Position numbers and translations under genes: made by a program. Shown here in pieces: positions 15,957 through 24,836 of a DNA stretch of 64,000 bases. The notes under the pieces were generated by a model that was given only the letters and a program-made list of their open reading frames with translations, did not search any database and was not told the DNA's origin. This stretch comes from DASSKA01 sp963839365. GTDB taxonomy: Bacteria > Actinomycetota > Actinomycetes > Propionibacteriales > Nocardioidaceae. Positions within the stretch are counted from its first letter, which is position 1, and each line of letters begins with the position of its first letter. The stretch lies in NCBI GenBank assembly GCA_963839365.1, contig CAWIUT010000001.1, positions 558,001 through 622,000 of the forward strand, given 5' to 3'.

Positions 15957-16609
15957 GAGACCGGCTTGCGGGGCCCCGGCCGGGCCGCGTCCGGGCGGCG
16001 CAGGTACAGCGGCTCGGGGTCGAGCGGTTGCACCCGCTCGTCGGTGAGCGCCTGCGCGAGCACTGCGGCGCTCGGATGCTCGGGGGGCCGGCCTTGCGGG
16101 AAGGCGTCGGGGTAGAGCACCGCCCCCTGGCCGACCACCGGGCCGACCACCGGGCCCACCACCGGGCCGTCGCTGCCGAGGTCGGCCGGCTTGGACACCT
16201 GCGGCCCCTTGAGCCTGCGGCCCACCTCGTCGTAGGCGGCCCAGTAGACCTCCTTGCGCCGCGCGTCGGTGGCGACCAGGAAGGGGCTCCCGATCCGCTC
16301 CGCAGCCTCGACGGCCAGCACGTCCAGCGTGCACACGCCGTACACCGGGATGTCGAGGACCGCGCCCAGGGTGCGGGCGGTGACCAGGCCGACCCGCAGC
16401 CCGGTGAACGGCCCCGGGCCGACCCCGACCGCGACCGCGGTCAGGTCCTGGCGCACCGCCCCCGCATCCTCGAGGACCGCGGTGATCCCGACGGCCAGCA
16501 GCTCGCCGTGCCGCCTCGCGTCCACGGTCGTGGTCGCGGCGACCACGCGCTCACCGTCGTGCAGGGCCACGGTGACGGCGGCGGTAGCGGTGTCCAGGGC
16601 GAGCAGCAC
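15953..16609 (-). CDS. tsaB: tRNA threonylcarbamoyladenosine biosynthesis protein TsaB
   Basis: 218 aa partner of TsaD, an inactive ASKHA paralogue that bridges TsaD and TsaE. Family signatures: LLALDTATAAVTVAL at the start and VGVGPGPFTGLRVGLVTART. GTG 16609. The middle of the C-terminal half carries three direct GPVV repeats (12-base units at 16133-16168), located in the variable region after the conserved N-lobe, so activity is not obviously compromised. It overlaps rimI by 4 bases and lies 10 bases after tsaE. Confidence 0.95.
   Translation of the reverse strand: MLLALDTATAAVTVALHDGERVVAATTTVDARRHGELLAVGITAVLEDAGAVRQDLTAVAVGVGPGPFTGLRVGLVTARTLGAVLDIPVYGVCTLDVLAVEAAERIGSPFLVATDARRKEVYWAAYDEVGRRLKGPQVSKPADLGSDGPVVGPVVGPVVGQGAVLYPDAFPQGRPPEHPSAAVLAQALTDERVQPLDPEPLYLRRPDAARPGPRKPVS
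16133..16168 (-). repeat. 12-base tandem repeat inside tsaB (3 units)
   Basis: Three units of (G/C)ACCACCGGGCC encode consecutive GPVV tetrapeptides on the minus strand. Frame-preserving. Confidence 0.85.
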
Positions 16610-16619
16610 GACGCCGAGG

Positions 16620-17114
16620 CTACGCCAGCGCGGCGGTCAGGCTCACGTCGCTCCACCGCTGCCCGACGGCGACGACCTGTACCCGGCGGCTCTCGTCGTC
16701 ACCGGCGCTGCGGGTCAGCCGTACCTCGAGCCGGGTGTCCGCCAGGCCCTCGGCGACCCCTTCTCCCCACTCCACCACGGTCACCGCCTCCTCCAGGGAG
16801 GCCTCGAGGTCCAGGTCGTCGAGCTCGGCCACCCCGCCGAGCCGGTAGGCATCGACGTGCACCAGCGCCGGGCCGTCCCCCAGCGACGGGTGCACCCGCG
16901 CGATCACGAAGGTCGGCGAGGTGACCGGGCCGCGGACCTGGAGTCCCTCGCCGAGGCCCTGCACCAGCGTGGTCTTGCCGGCGCCGAGCTCTCCGGTGAG
17001 GATCACCAGGTCACCGCGCCGCAGCACCCGTGCCAGCCGGCGGCCGAGCTCCTGGGCGTCGTCGGCGGTCGCGGCCACGGTGTCGAGGACGGGACCGGTC
17101 GGCTGCTGCGTCAT
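16620..17114 (-). CDS. tsaE: tRNA threonylcarbamoyladenosine biosynthesis ATPase TsaE
   Basis: 164-aa P-loop ATPase that resets the TsaBD complex between turnovers. Walker A is TGELGAGKTTLVQGL (about residues 40-54), followed by VTSPTFVIARVHP and the HVDAYRL segment with the conserved Asp, then VVEWGEGV. The ATG at 17114 overlaps the upstream hydrolase stop as ATGA, which fixes the start despite a longer open frame. Reads directly into tsaB. Confidence 0.95.
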   Translation of the reverse strand: MTQQPTGPVLDTVAATADDAQELGRRLARVLRRGDLVILTGELGAGKTTLVQGLGEGLQVRGPVTSPTFVIARVHPSLGDGPALVHVDAYRLGGVAELDDLDLEASLEEAVTVVEWGEGVAEGLADTRLEVRLTRSAGDDESRRVQVVAVGQRWSDVSLTAALA

Positions 17115-18190
17115 GAGGCCTCCGTCCTCGCCGAGGCGTCGTCCACCAGCCGGGTGAGGGCGTCGTTGACCTTGTCCTTGCGCTCCAGGATCACCATGTG
17201 CCCGGCGCCCCGGGCCTCGACGAGCCGGGACCCGGCGATCAGGTCGGCCATCTTCCGGCTGTGCCCGATGCCGGTGAGCCGGTCCGAGGTGCCGCACAGC
17301 ACCAGCGTCGGCACCTGGCCGAAGGCCGCCAGCGCGTGGAACTTGTCCAGGGTGTCGAAGCCGGGGAAGAACTCCGCGAGCACGTCGATCGGGGTGCCGG
17401 CCAGCATCTCGTCGACGAACTCGACGTACGACGTGGGCACGTCGTCGCCGAACGCGAACCGGTCGGTGACCAAGAAGCCGACGTTCGAGCCGGCCCGGCG
17501 GGCGCTCTCCACCAGCTCCGGTGCCCGGGCCAGCCCGGCGATCACGCGGGGGGTCAGCGCGGACATCAGCCGGTCCGGCAGCCGGCTGCCGAGGATCTTG
17601 TGCGGCTGCATCCCGCCCGCCAGTGTGGACAGCAGCGCGGCGCCGACGATCCGGTCGCCGAACAGCTCCGGGTGCTCCTCGGCGAGCGCGATGATGGCCA
17701 TCCCGCCCATCGAGTGCCCGACGACCACCACCGGCCCCTCGGGGGCCACCGCGTCCAGCACCGCGCGCAGGTCCCGGCCGAGCTGCTCGATGGTGGCGTT
17801 CTCGATCGCGGATCGGCCGGACCGGCCGTGCGAGCGCTGGTCGTAGAAGACCAGGCGGTTGCGGCCCCGGAAGTGCTCGCGCTGGAAGTGCCAGCAGTCC
17901 AGGTTCAGGGCGTAGCCGTGCACGAACACGATCGTCGGCTCACCCTCGCCGGTGGGCGGGCCGTGGTGGTACGGCGCCCGCTCGTCCACCTCGACGTGCA
18001 GAGGCACCCCATCCTCGGTGAGCACCTCGACCGGCGTGCCGCGCAGCCCGCCGAGCTCGGCGACCGCGGGCAGCGCGTTGCGCCGGTTCTTGACCACGCG
18101 ACGTTCCACCACCACCCCGGCCAGCGCGGCGGTGGCCACGGCGCCCGCACTCGCCGCCGCGGCGCCGAGCAGCCGGCTACTCACGCCCAT
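17111..18190 (-). CDS. Alpha/beta hydrolase, probably membrane-anchored
   Basis: 359 aa. One N-terminal hydrophobic stretch (roughly residues 7-27, Ala-rich) precedes the fold: oxyanion HGYALNLDCW, nucleophile Ser in VVGHSMGGMAIIAL, acid Asp in LVLCGTSDRLTGIG and His in ARGAGHMVILE. The substrate cannot be told. It overlaps alr by 14 bases at its 5' end and tsaE by 4 at its 3' end, so it sits between peptidoglycan precursor and tRNA modification genes in one transcription unit; this conserved actinobacterial position does not by itself reveal a function. Confidence 0.85.
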   Translation of the reverse strand: MGVSSRLLGAAAASAGAVATAALAGVVVERRVVKNRRNALPAVAELGGLRGTPVEVLTEDGVPLHVEVDERAPYHHGPPTGEGEPTIVFVHGYALNLDCWHFQREHFRGRNRLVFYDQRSHGRSGRSAIENATIEQLGRDLRAVLDAVAPEGPVVVVGHSMGGMAIIALAEEHPELFGDRIVGAALLSTLAGGMQPHKILGSRLPDRLMSALTPRVIAGLARAPELVESARRAGSNVGFLVTDRFAFGDDVPTSYVEFVDEMLAGTPIDVLAEFFPGFDTLDKFHALAAFGQVPTLVLCGTSDRLTGIGHSRKMADLIAGSRLVEARGAGHMVILERKDKVNDALTRLVDDASARTEAS

Positions 18191-19325
18191 GGGCCCCCCG
18201 ATAGCTCCGCGTCATCCGTCCTCCGACCCTGGTCACGATCTCGTAGCTGATGGTGCCGCACGCGTCCGCCCAGTCCTGCGCGGTCGGCTCACCATCCGCG
18301 CCCGGACCGAACAGCACCACGGCGTCACCGGGGGCCGCTGCATCGCCGTCGAGGTCGACCACGAACTGGTCCATGCACACCCGGCCCGCGATCGTGCGGA
18401 CCTTCCCCGCGGCGAGCACGGGTGCCACCGACGAAGCGTGCCGCGGTACACCATCCCCATATCCCACGGGAACCACACCGACCGTCGTGTCCTTCCCGGT
18501 GACGTACGTGTGCCCGTAGGACACGCCCTGTCCGGCACCCACCGGCTTGACGAGGGCGAACCGGGCCCGCACGGTCATCGCGGGCACCAGTCCCAGGTCG
18601 GTGGAGGTGGCCGTGGTCGGGATCGGTGAGTGGCCGTAGGTGGCGATCCCGCACCGCACCATGTCGAAGTGGGCGGACGGCCGGCTGACGGTCGCAGCGG
18701 AGTTGGCCAGGTGTCGCACCTCGGGGGTCACGCCGGCGGACGCAGCCACCTCCAGCGCCTCCCGGAACGTCCGCTCCTGAGCGGCGTTGGCGGGATGCCC
18801 CGGCTCGTCGCTGCAGGCGAAGTGCGACCAGATCCCGGTCACGCTCAGCAGTCCCTCGGCTGCGGCCTTCGCCGCGGCCGACAACAGGTCCGGCCACTCC
18901 TCGGGGCTCGCCCCACCCCGGTTCAGCCCGGTGTCGACCTTGAGGTGCACCCGGGCGACCGCACCGGCCCGCTCGGCCGCGGCGGTGATCTCGGCCAGCT
19001 CGGCGACGGTGTAGACGCCCAGGTCCACCCCCGCTGTGATCGGGTCCTGGTAGTCCTCCCCCGGCACGGTCAGCCAGCTGAGCACCCGGCCCCGGTCCCC
19101 CGCGGCCCGCAGTGCCAGCGCCTCGTCCAAGGTGGCCACGCCGATCCAGTCGGCGCCGGCCTCCCGCGCGGCCCGCGCGACGGGGACCATGCCGTGCCCG
19201 TAGCCGTCGGCCTTGACGACGGTCATCATCGCCGCGTCCCCGGCGTACCGCCTCAAGGTGGCCACGTTGCTGCGGATCGCGTCGAGGTCGACGACGATCT
19301 CTGCCCGGGGATCGTGGGGTGACAT
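18177..19325 (-). CDS. alr: Alanine racemase
   Basis: PLP enzyme converting L-Ala to D-Ala for peptidoglycan, 382 aa. PLP Lys38 is in VVKADGYGHGMVPVA; the second catalytic base, Tyr, is in GQGVSYGHTY; CMDQFVVDLDG and VGYGDGVPRH complete the active site. ATG 19325. Its last 14 bases overlap the next gene, whose start lies inside alr. It follows nnr by 23 bases on the same strand. Confidence 0.96.
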   Translation of the reverse strand: MSPHDPRAEIVVDLDAIRSNVATLRRYAGDAAMMTVVKADGYGHGMVPVARAAREAGADWIGVATLDEALALRAAGDRGRVLSWLTVPGEDYQDPITAGVDLGVYTVAELAEITAAAERAGAVARVHLKVDTGLNRGGASPEEWPDLLSAAAKAAAEGLLSVTGIWSHFACSDEPGHPANAAQERTFREALEVAASAGVTPEVRHLANSAATVSRPSAHFDMVRCGIATYGHSPIPTTATSTDLGLVPAMTVRARFALVKPVGAGQGVSYGHTYVTGKDTTVGVVPVGYGDGVPRHASSVAPVLAAGKVRTIAGRVCMDQFVVDLDGDAAAPGDAVVLFGPGADGEPTAQDWADACGTISYEIVTRVGGRMTRSYRGAHGRE

Positions 19326-19348
19326 GGCAACGCAATCCTAGACAGGGC

Positions 19349-20749
19349 TCAGGTCCGGGCCCCGTGGAGCAGCTCCCGGCAGACCTCCGGGAGGGCACGG
19401 GCCACGTCGGAGGCGGTGACCGGCCCGGAGCCGCCCGCACGGACGGCCGCGGCACCGTGCACCCAGGCGCCGACCGCGCCCGCGTCGGCCGGCTCCAGCC
19501 CCGCGGCCAGCAGCGCGCCGCACAGACCGGCGAGCACGTCTCCGGAGCCGGCGGTGGCCAGCCAGGGCACCCCGGCGGTGCAGACCCGGACCTGTCCGTC
19601 CGGAGTGGCGACCAGGGTGTGCCGTCCCTTCAGGAGCACGGCGCAGCCGAAGCCGGCCGCGGCACGGCGCACGTGCTCGAGCTGGTGCGCCTCCACCTCG
19701 TCCCGCTCCACGTCGAGCATCCGGGCCAGCTCCCCGGCGTGCGGGGTCAGCAGCGCCGGAACGGCCAGCGGCGGGTCGAGCTCGGCCAGCGCGTCGGCGT
19801 CCACCACCAGGGGCACCTCGGCCGACAGGGACCTTGCCAACGCCTCCCCGGCGCCGGCCCCGCCTCCGGACCCGACGACCCAGCACTGCACCCGCCCGTC
19901 GTTGACCACGACCTCGGGGTGGGCCGCGCGGACCCGGCCGGCGGCCCCTCCGTCGTACCGGACCATGCCGGCGAGACCGGAGGAGGCGCCGGCGGTGCAC
20001 AGCACGCCCGCGCCCGGGAACTCCTCGGACCCGGCACGCACGCCGACCACGCCGCGGCCGTACTTCTGGGTGTCCGGAGCGGGGACGGGCAGCAGTGCCG
20101 CCACGTCGTCGGCCTGCAAGGCGGTGACGGGAGCGGGCGGCAGGTCGAGCCCGATGTCGACCAGGTGCACGGTGCCGCACGCCTGCGCGGCGGGGTCGAC
20201 CAGGTGCGCGATCTTGTGGGTGCCGAACGTAACGGTGAGCGCGGCACGCACGTGCGGTCCGGCCAGCTCGCCGGTGTCCACACCGACGCCGGAGGGTACG
20301 TCGCACGCCACGAACGGCACCCCGTCGAGCGCCTCGACCACCGCGGCGGCGTCGGGACGCAGGCCGCCCTTCCCGCCGATGCCGACGATGCCGTCGATCA
20401 CCACGTCGGGGGGTGCGGCGTCGGCAACCGACCCGACCACCCGGCCTCCGGCTGCCGTCAGCGCCTCCAGACCGCCACGGTGGGCCTTCTCCGGGCTGAG
20501 CAGCAAGGCCTGCACCACCGCGCCCCGCCGCGCCAGGTGCGCGCCCGCGAACAGCGTGTCGCCTCCGTTGTCGCCCGAGCCGACCAGCAGCAGCACCCGG
20601 ACGCCGTAGCCGCCCCCGAGAAGGTCCAGGACCGCGTGCGCCAGCCCACCGGCCGCCCGGCGCATCAAGGTGCCCTCCGGGAGCCGCGCCATCAGCTCAC
20701 CCTCAGCGGCCCGGACCTGCTCCACGGTGTGTGCGCTGCGCATGCTCAT
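19349..20749 (-). CDS. nnr: Bifunctional NAD(P)H-hydrate epimerase / ADP-dependent dehydratase
   Basis: Repairs hydrated NAD(P)H. About 466 aa with the N-terminal YjeF epimerase domain (VLLLVGSGDNGGDTLFAGAH and VACDVPSGVGVDTGE) and the C-terminal CARKD dehydratase domain (TPHAGELARML, LLKGRHTLVATPDG, WLATAGSGDVLAGLCGAL). The ATG at 20749 gives MSMRSAHTVEQVR; a second ATG at 20743 is spaced better from AGGG and could be the true start. Placed between the metal-receptor-like gene and alr, as in many actinobacteria. Confidence 0.93.
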   Translation of the reverse strand: MSMRSAHTVEQVRAAEGELMARLPEGTLMRRAAGGLAHAVLDLLGGGYGVRVLLLVGSGDNGGDTLFAGAHLARRGAVVQALLLSPEKAHRGGLEALTAAGGRVVGSVADAAPPDVVIDGIVGIGGKGGLRPDAAAVVEALDGVPFVACDVPSGVGVDTGELAGPHVRAALTVTFGTHKIAHLVDPAAQACGTVHLVDIGLDLPPAPVTALQADDVAALLPVPAPDTQKYGRGVVGVRAGSEEFPGAGVLCTAGASSGLAGMVRYDGGAAGRVRAAHPEVVVNDGRVQCWVVGSGGGAGAGEALARSLSAEVPLVVDADALAELDPPLAVPALLTPHAGELARMLDVERDEVEAHQLEHVRRAAAGFGCAVLLKGRHTLVATPDGQVRVCTAGVPWLATAGSGDVLAGLCGALLAAGLEPADAGAVGAWVHGAAAVRAGGSGPVTASDVARALPEVCRELLHGART

Positions 20750-20754
20750 GCACC

Positions 20755-21537
20755 CTAGAGGAGGGTGGGGCCGGCGTTCAGCGCGGCGTCGGTGCGCGCC
20801 CTGAGCTCGCGGTGCGCCTCGAGCAGGGAGGGGCCGTACCACGTCAGCAGCCGGCCGCTGACCAGCGCCGTGCGGGTGCGCCGGAACGCCTCAGGGCCGT
20901 CGTCGGCCGTGAACACGTACGGCTCGTCGGGCAGCAGCACCAGGTCGATGTCGTCGCGGTCCAGGTCGTCGAGGTCCACATGCGGGTAGCGCTCCGCGTG
21001 GTCGCCGAACACGTTCGCCAGCCCGAGCCGGCGTACGACGTCGCCGGTGAACGTGCGGCGGCCGACCACCATCCACGGGTCGCGCCAGATCGGTACGGCC
21101 ACCCTGGCCCTGGTCGCCGGCAGGGGACCGCACCACAGCTCACCGGCGGCCGCCAGCCAGCCCGGAACCTCCCGCCCCAGGAGCCCGAAGAGCCGCTCGA
21201 GGGACTCCAGCGCCTGCGGCACGGACTCGACGTCGGTGACCCAGACGGGGACGTCCGCCTCGCGCAGCCGGCGGACGTCGAGCTCGCGGCTCTCCTCCTT
21301 GTTGGCGACCACCAGGTCGGGCACGAGCGCTTCGATGGCCCGCCGGTCCGGGTTCTTGGTGCCGCGCACCCGGGTGACGTCCAGCTCCGGCGGGTGGGTG
21401 CACCAGTCGGTCGCGCCGACCAGCACCTCCGGACAGGTGGCGGCCAGCGCCTCGGTCAGCGACGGCACCAGCGACACGACCCGTTGCGGCGGGTGCGCCA
21501 GCCCCACCGGGTGGCCGAGGTCGTCGTGCAACTGCAC
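20755..21537 (-). CDS. BtuF-like helical-backbone metal receptor protein, no signal peptide
   Basis: 260 aa with the type III periplasmic-binding fold seen in B12 and siderophore receptors: RVVSLVPSLTEALAATCP at the start, TDWCTHPP, GTKNPDRRAIEALVPDLVVA, then a long helix and IDLVLLPDEPYVF. Unlike transported homologues it has no lipobox or signal sequence, and no ABC permease or ATPase is nearby, so it is probably a cytoplasmic ligand binder. GTG 21537 is weakly supported; the gene begins 4 bases after the acpS stop. Confidence 0.75.
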   Translation of the reverse strand: MQLHDDLGHPVGLAHPPQRVVSLVPSLTEALAATCPEVLVGATDWCTHPPELDVTRVRGTKNPDRRAIEALVPDLVVANKEESRELDVRRLREADVPVWVTDVESVPQALESLERLFGLLGREVPGWLAAAGELWCGPLPATRARVAVPIWRDPWMVVGRRTFTGDVVRRLGLANVFGDHAERYPHVDLDDLDRDDIDLVLLPDEPYVFTADDGPEAFRRTRTALVSGRLLTWYGPSLLEAHRELRARTDAALNAGPTLL

Positions 21538-21541
21538 CGGC

Positions 21542-21892
21542 TCAGGACTCCAGCACCACCACGGCCGAGGCGATGCCGGCGTCGTGGGACAGGGACAGGT
21601 GCAGGCTGTGCACCCCGAGCGCGTCGGCGCGGGACTGCACGGTGCCGCGGATCTCCAAGGTGGGCCGCCCGGAGTCCTCGCTGATCACCTCGGCGTCGGC
21701 CCACTCCATCCCGGCCGGGGCGCCCAGCGCCTTGGCCAGTGCCTCCTTGGCGGCGAACCGGGCGGCCAGTGAGGCGAGCGGGCGGTCCCGCTCGCCCTTG
21801 GTGAACAGCCGCTGCCGAAGCCCGGGGGTGCGATCCAGGGCTTCCTCGAACCGGGCGATGTCGACCACATCGATGCCCAGACCGACGATCAC
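21542..21892 (-). CDS. acpS: Holo-[acyl-carrier-protein] synthase
   Basis: 116 aa; transfers 4'-phosphopantetheine from CoA to ACP for fatty acid synthesis. Metal-binding Asp in IVGLGIDVVDIARFEEAL, Glu in LAARFAAKEALAKALG, and the terminal LHLSLSHDAGIASAVVV. GTG 21892 starts 3 bases after the glmS stop, so translation is likely coupled. Confidence 0.95.
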   Translation of the reverse strand: MIVGLGIDVVDIARFEEALDRTPGLRQRLFTKGERDRPLASLAARFAAKEALAKALGAPAGMEWADAEVISEDSGRPTLEIRGTVQSRADALGVHSLHLSLSHDAGIASAVVVLES

Positions 21893-21895
21893 CGG

Positions 21896-23740
21896 CTACT
21901 CGACGGTGACCGACTTGGCCAGGTTGCGCGGCTGGTCGACGTCGTGGCCCTTGGCGGTGGCCAGCTCGCAGGCGAAGACCTGCAAGGGCACCACGGCGAC
22001 CATCGGCTGCAGCAGGGTGGACACCTTGGGCAGCCGGATCACCGTGTCGGCGTACGGCGCCACCTCGTCGTCGTCCTCCTCGGCGAGCACGATGGTCCGG
22101 CCGCCGCGGGCCCGGACCTCCTGGATGCCGCTGACCATCTTGTCGTGCAGGAAGTCCCGCCCCCGAGGCGGCACCACGCAGAACACCGGCAGCCGGTCCT
22201 CCACCAGCGCGATCGGGCCGTGCTTCAGCTCCCCGGCCGCGAACCCCTCCGCGTGGATGTAGGCCAGCTCCTTGAGCTTGAGCGCACCCTCCAGCGCCAC
22301 CGGGTACCCGGCGTGCCGGCCGAGGAACAGCACCGACCGGGCGTCGGCGAGCTCCCGGGCCAGGGCGCGCACCGGCTCCGCGCCGTCGAGCACCTTCTGG
22401 ATGCACGCCGGCATGCCGGCCAGCTCCTCGACGATGGCCGCGATCTCGTCGCCGAACTTGGTGCCCCGCACCTGGGCGAGGTAGAGCCCGAGCAGGTAGC
22501 AGGCGACCAGCTGCGTCATGAAGCCCTTGGTGGAGGCGACCCCGATCTCCGGACCGGCGTGGGTGTAGATCACCGCGTCGGACTCGCGCGGGATCGTCGA
22601 GCCGTTGGTGTTGCAGATCGCCAGCACCTTCGCGCGCTGCTCGCGGGCGTGCCGGATGGCCATCAGGGTGTCCGCGGTCTCTCCGGACTGGCTGACCGCC
22701 ACCACCAGGGTGTCCCGGGTCAGGATCGGGTCGCGGTAGCGGAACTCGTGGGCCAGCTCCACCTCGCAGGGGATCCGGGTCCAGTGCTCGATGGCGTACT
22801 TCGCGACCAGCCCGGCGTAGAAGGCGGTCCCGCACGCGACCACGATGATCTTGTCCACGTCACGCAGCTCGTCCTCGGAGAGCCGCACCTCGTCGAGCTG
22901 CAGCATGCCGCTCTCGTCGTGCCGACCGAGCATGGAGTCCGCGACCGCCCGTGGCTGCTCGTGGATCTCCTTGCGCATGAACCAGTCGTAGCCGCCCTTC
23001 TCAGCTGCGGACAGGTCCCAGTCCACGTGGTAGGGCCGGGCCTGCGCCGGCAGCCCCTCGAAGTCGGTGACCGACACGCTCGAGGCGGTGATGGTGACCA
23101 CCTGGTCCTGGCCGAGCTCGAGCGCCTGGCGGGTGTGCTCGATGAACGCGGCCACGTCGGAGGCGACGAAGTTCTCCCCCTCGCCGATGCCGACCACGAG
23201 CGGGGAGCTGCGGCGCGCTGCGACCACGCGCTCCGGGTCCTGCGCGTCCACGGCCACCAGCGTGAACGCGCCCTCGAGCTCCTTGCACACCTGCTGCATC
23301 GCCGCGGTCAGGTCCAGGCCGGACTCGACGGCGACTTCGAGCAGCTGCGCGGCGACCTCGGTGTCGGTGTCCGAGCGCAGCTCGTGCCCGGTCGCCTCCA
23401 GCCGCGCGCGGAGCGCGGCGAAGTTCTCGATGATGCCGTTGTGCACCAGCGCCACCCGGTCGCGGCCACCGAGGTGCGGGTGCGCGTTGCGGTCCGTGGG
23501 CGGGCCGTGGGTCGCCCACCGGGTGTGACCGATGCCTGCGGTGGCCTCCGGGAGCGGGGTGTCGGACAGCGCCTTGTCGAGGTTCGCCAGCTTCCCAGCC
23601 CGCTTCTCACAGGCGATGGTGCCGTCGTGCAGCAGCGCGATCCCCGCGGAGTCGTAACCGCGGTACTCCATCCGACGCAGACCCTCGACGACGATCCCCT
23701 GGGCCTGCCGCGGTCCGACGTACCCCACGATTCCGCACAT
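21896..23740 (-). CDS. glmS: Glutamine-fructose-6-phosphate aminotransferase (isomerizing)
   Basis: Makes glucosamine-6-phosphate, the entry to UDP-GlcNAc. 614 aa. After Met removal Cys is the N-terminal nucleophile (MCGIVGYVGPRQAQG); the glutaminase domain has RWATHGPPTDRNAHPH and the two SIS domains have ACGTAFYAG and SQSGETADT, ending KSVTVE. The ATG at 23740 is fixed by that Cys2 requirement. On the minus strand a TAGAGT lies about 10 bases upstream of the ATG, so the mRNA may be leaderless. It works with glmM at 25830-27203 in the same pathway. Confidence 0.97.
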   Translation of the reverse strand: MCGIVGYVGPRQAQGIVVEGLRRMEYRGYDSAGIALLHDGTIACEKRAGKLANLDKALSDTPLPEATAGIGHTRWATHGPPTDRNAHPHLGGRDRVALVHNGIIENFAALRARLEATGHELRSDTDTEVAAQLLEVAVESGLDLTAAMQQVCKELEGAFTLVAVDAQDPERVVAARRSSPLVVGIGEGENFVASDVAAFIEHTRQALELGQDQVVTITASSVSVTDFEGLPAQARPYHVDWDLSAAEKGGYDWFMRKEIHEQPRAVADSMLGRHDESGMLQLDEVRLSEDELRDVDKIIVVACGTAFYAGLVAKYAIEHWTRIPCEVELAHEFRYRDPILTRDTLVVAVSQSGETADTLMAIRHAREQRAKVLAICNTNGSTIPRESDAVIYTHAGPEIGVASTKGFMTQLVACYLLGLYLAQVRGTKFGDEIAAIVEELAGMPACIQKVLDGAEPVRALARELADARSVLFLGRHAGYPVALEGALKLKELAYIHAEGFAAGELKHGPIALVEDRLPVFCVVPPRGRDFLHDKMVSGIQEVRARGGRTIVLAEEDDDEVAPYADTVIRLPKVSTLLQPMVAVVPLQVFACELATAKGHDVDQPRNLAKSVTVE

Positions 23741-23809
23741 GCCGCGAACTCTACCGGCGACCGCGCCCGAGCGGCCCGGCCAGACGGCGGAGTCGGCCGG
23801 TGCGCAACA

Positions 23810-24796
23810 ATGCCCCGCATGCCACCTGCCACCCCACCGGCCGCCGGGCCCGGCAACGGGGACGGCTCGCCGTACGTCGAGCTGGACCGGGCGACCTGGG
23901 CCGGCCTCGGCGCGGCCACCGAGCAGCCGCTGAGCGCCGACGAGATCGAGCGGGTGCGCGGCCTCGGTGAGCAGCTGGACCTGGACGAGGTCACCCAGGT
24001 GTACCTGCCCATGTCCCGGCTGCTCAGCCTGTACGTCGAGAGCGCCGCCACGCTGCACCGGGCGCAGGAGGCCTTCTTGGACCGGCCCCAGCCGCCCCGC
24101 ACCCCGTTCGTGATCGGTTTGGCCGGTTCGGTGGCCGTCGGCAAGTCCACCACCGCCCGGCTGCTCCAGCAGCTGCTCGCCCACTGGCCCGCCCACCCGT
24201 CGGTGTCGCTGGTCACCACCGACGGGTTCCTCTACCCCAACGCCGAGCTGACCCGCCGCGGCCTGATGAGCCGCAAGGGGTTCCCGGAGTCCTACGACCG
24301 AAAGTCCCTGCTCCGGTTCGTGATGGACATCAAGTCCGGCAGGGACGAGGTGGAGGCACCGATCTACTCCCACCTCACCTACGACGTGCTGCCCGACCGC
24401 AAGGTGGTGGTGCGTCGCCCGGACATCGTGATCATCGAGGGGCTCAACGTGCTGCTGCCCGCCCGGCTACGGCCCGACGGGCGGACCGGGCTGGCGATCA
24501 GCGACTTCTTCGACTTCAGCGTGTACGTCGACGCGGCGACCGCCGACATCCGTCGCTGGTACACCGAACGGTTCCTGCGGCTGCGCGAGACCGCGTTCCG
24601 CGACCCGGCGTCGTACTTCTCCCGGTATGCCAGCCTCACCGAGGAGGAGGCGGTGGCCGAGGCGCACCGGATCTGGGACACCATCAACGGCCCCAACCTG
24701 AAGAAGAACGTGCAGCCCACCCGGGGCCGGGCCACCCTCGTGCTGCGCAAGGACACCGACCACTCGGTGCGCTACGTCCGGCTCCGCAAGCTCTGA
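23810..24796 (+). CDS. coaA: Pantothenate kinase, type I
   Basis: Phosphorylates pantothenate, the controlling step of CoA synthesis. About 328 aa. The P-loop is IGLAGSVAVGKSTTARLLQ, followed by VTTDGFLYPNAELTRRGL and the substrate region IIEGLNVLL, FDFSVYVDA and the terminal NVQPTRGRATLVLRK. Start ATG 23810 (MPRMPPATPP); a second ATG at 23819 is possible, and no clear ribosome site precedes either. Transcribed away from glmS across a 69-base gap. Confidence 0.95.
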   Translation: MPRMPPATPPAAGPGNGDGSPYVELDRATWAGLGAATEQPLSADEIERVRGLGEQLDLDEVTQVYLPMSRLLSLYVESAATLHRAQEAFLDRPQPPRTPFVIGLAGSVAVGKSTTARLLQQLLAHWPAHPSVSLVTTDGFLYPNAELTRRGLMSRKGFPESYDRKSLLRFVMDIKSGRDEVEAPIYSHLTYDVLPDRKVVVRRPDIVIIEGLNVLLPARLRPDGRTGLAISDFFDFSVYVDAATADIRRWYTERFLRLRETAFRDPASYFSRYASLTEEEAVAEAHRIWDTINGPNLKKNVQPTRGRATLVLRKDTDHSVRYVRLRKL

Positions 24797-24836
24797 ACCA
24801 GGTCCGTTCCACGGCCCCGCCTGCCACACTTCGAAG

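Noticed and set aside
21896..24373. Longer GlmS starting at 24373
   Set aside because: GlmS needs Cys directly after the initiator Met, which fixes the start at 23740; the extension also covers coaA on the other strand.
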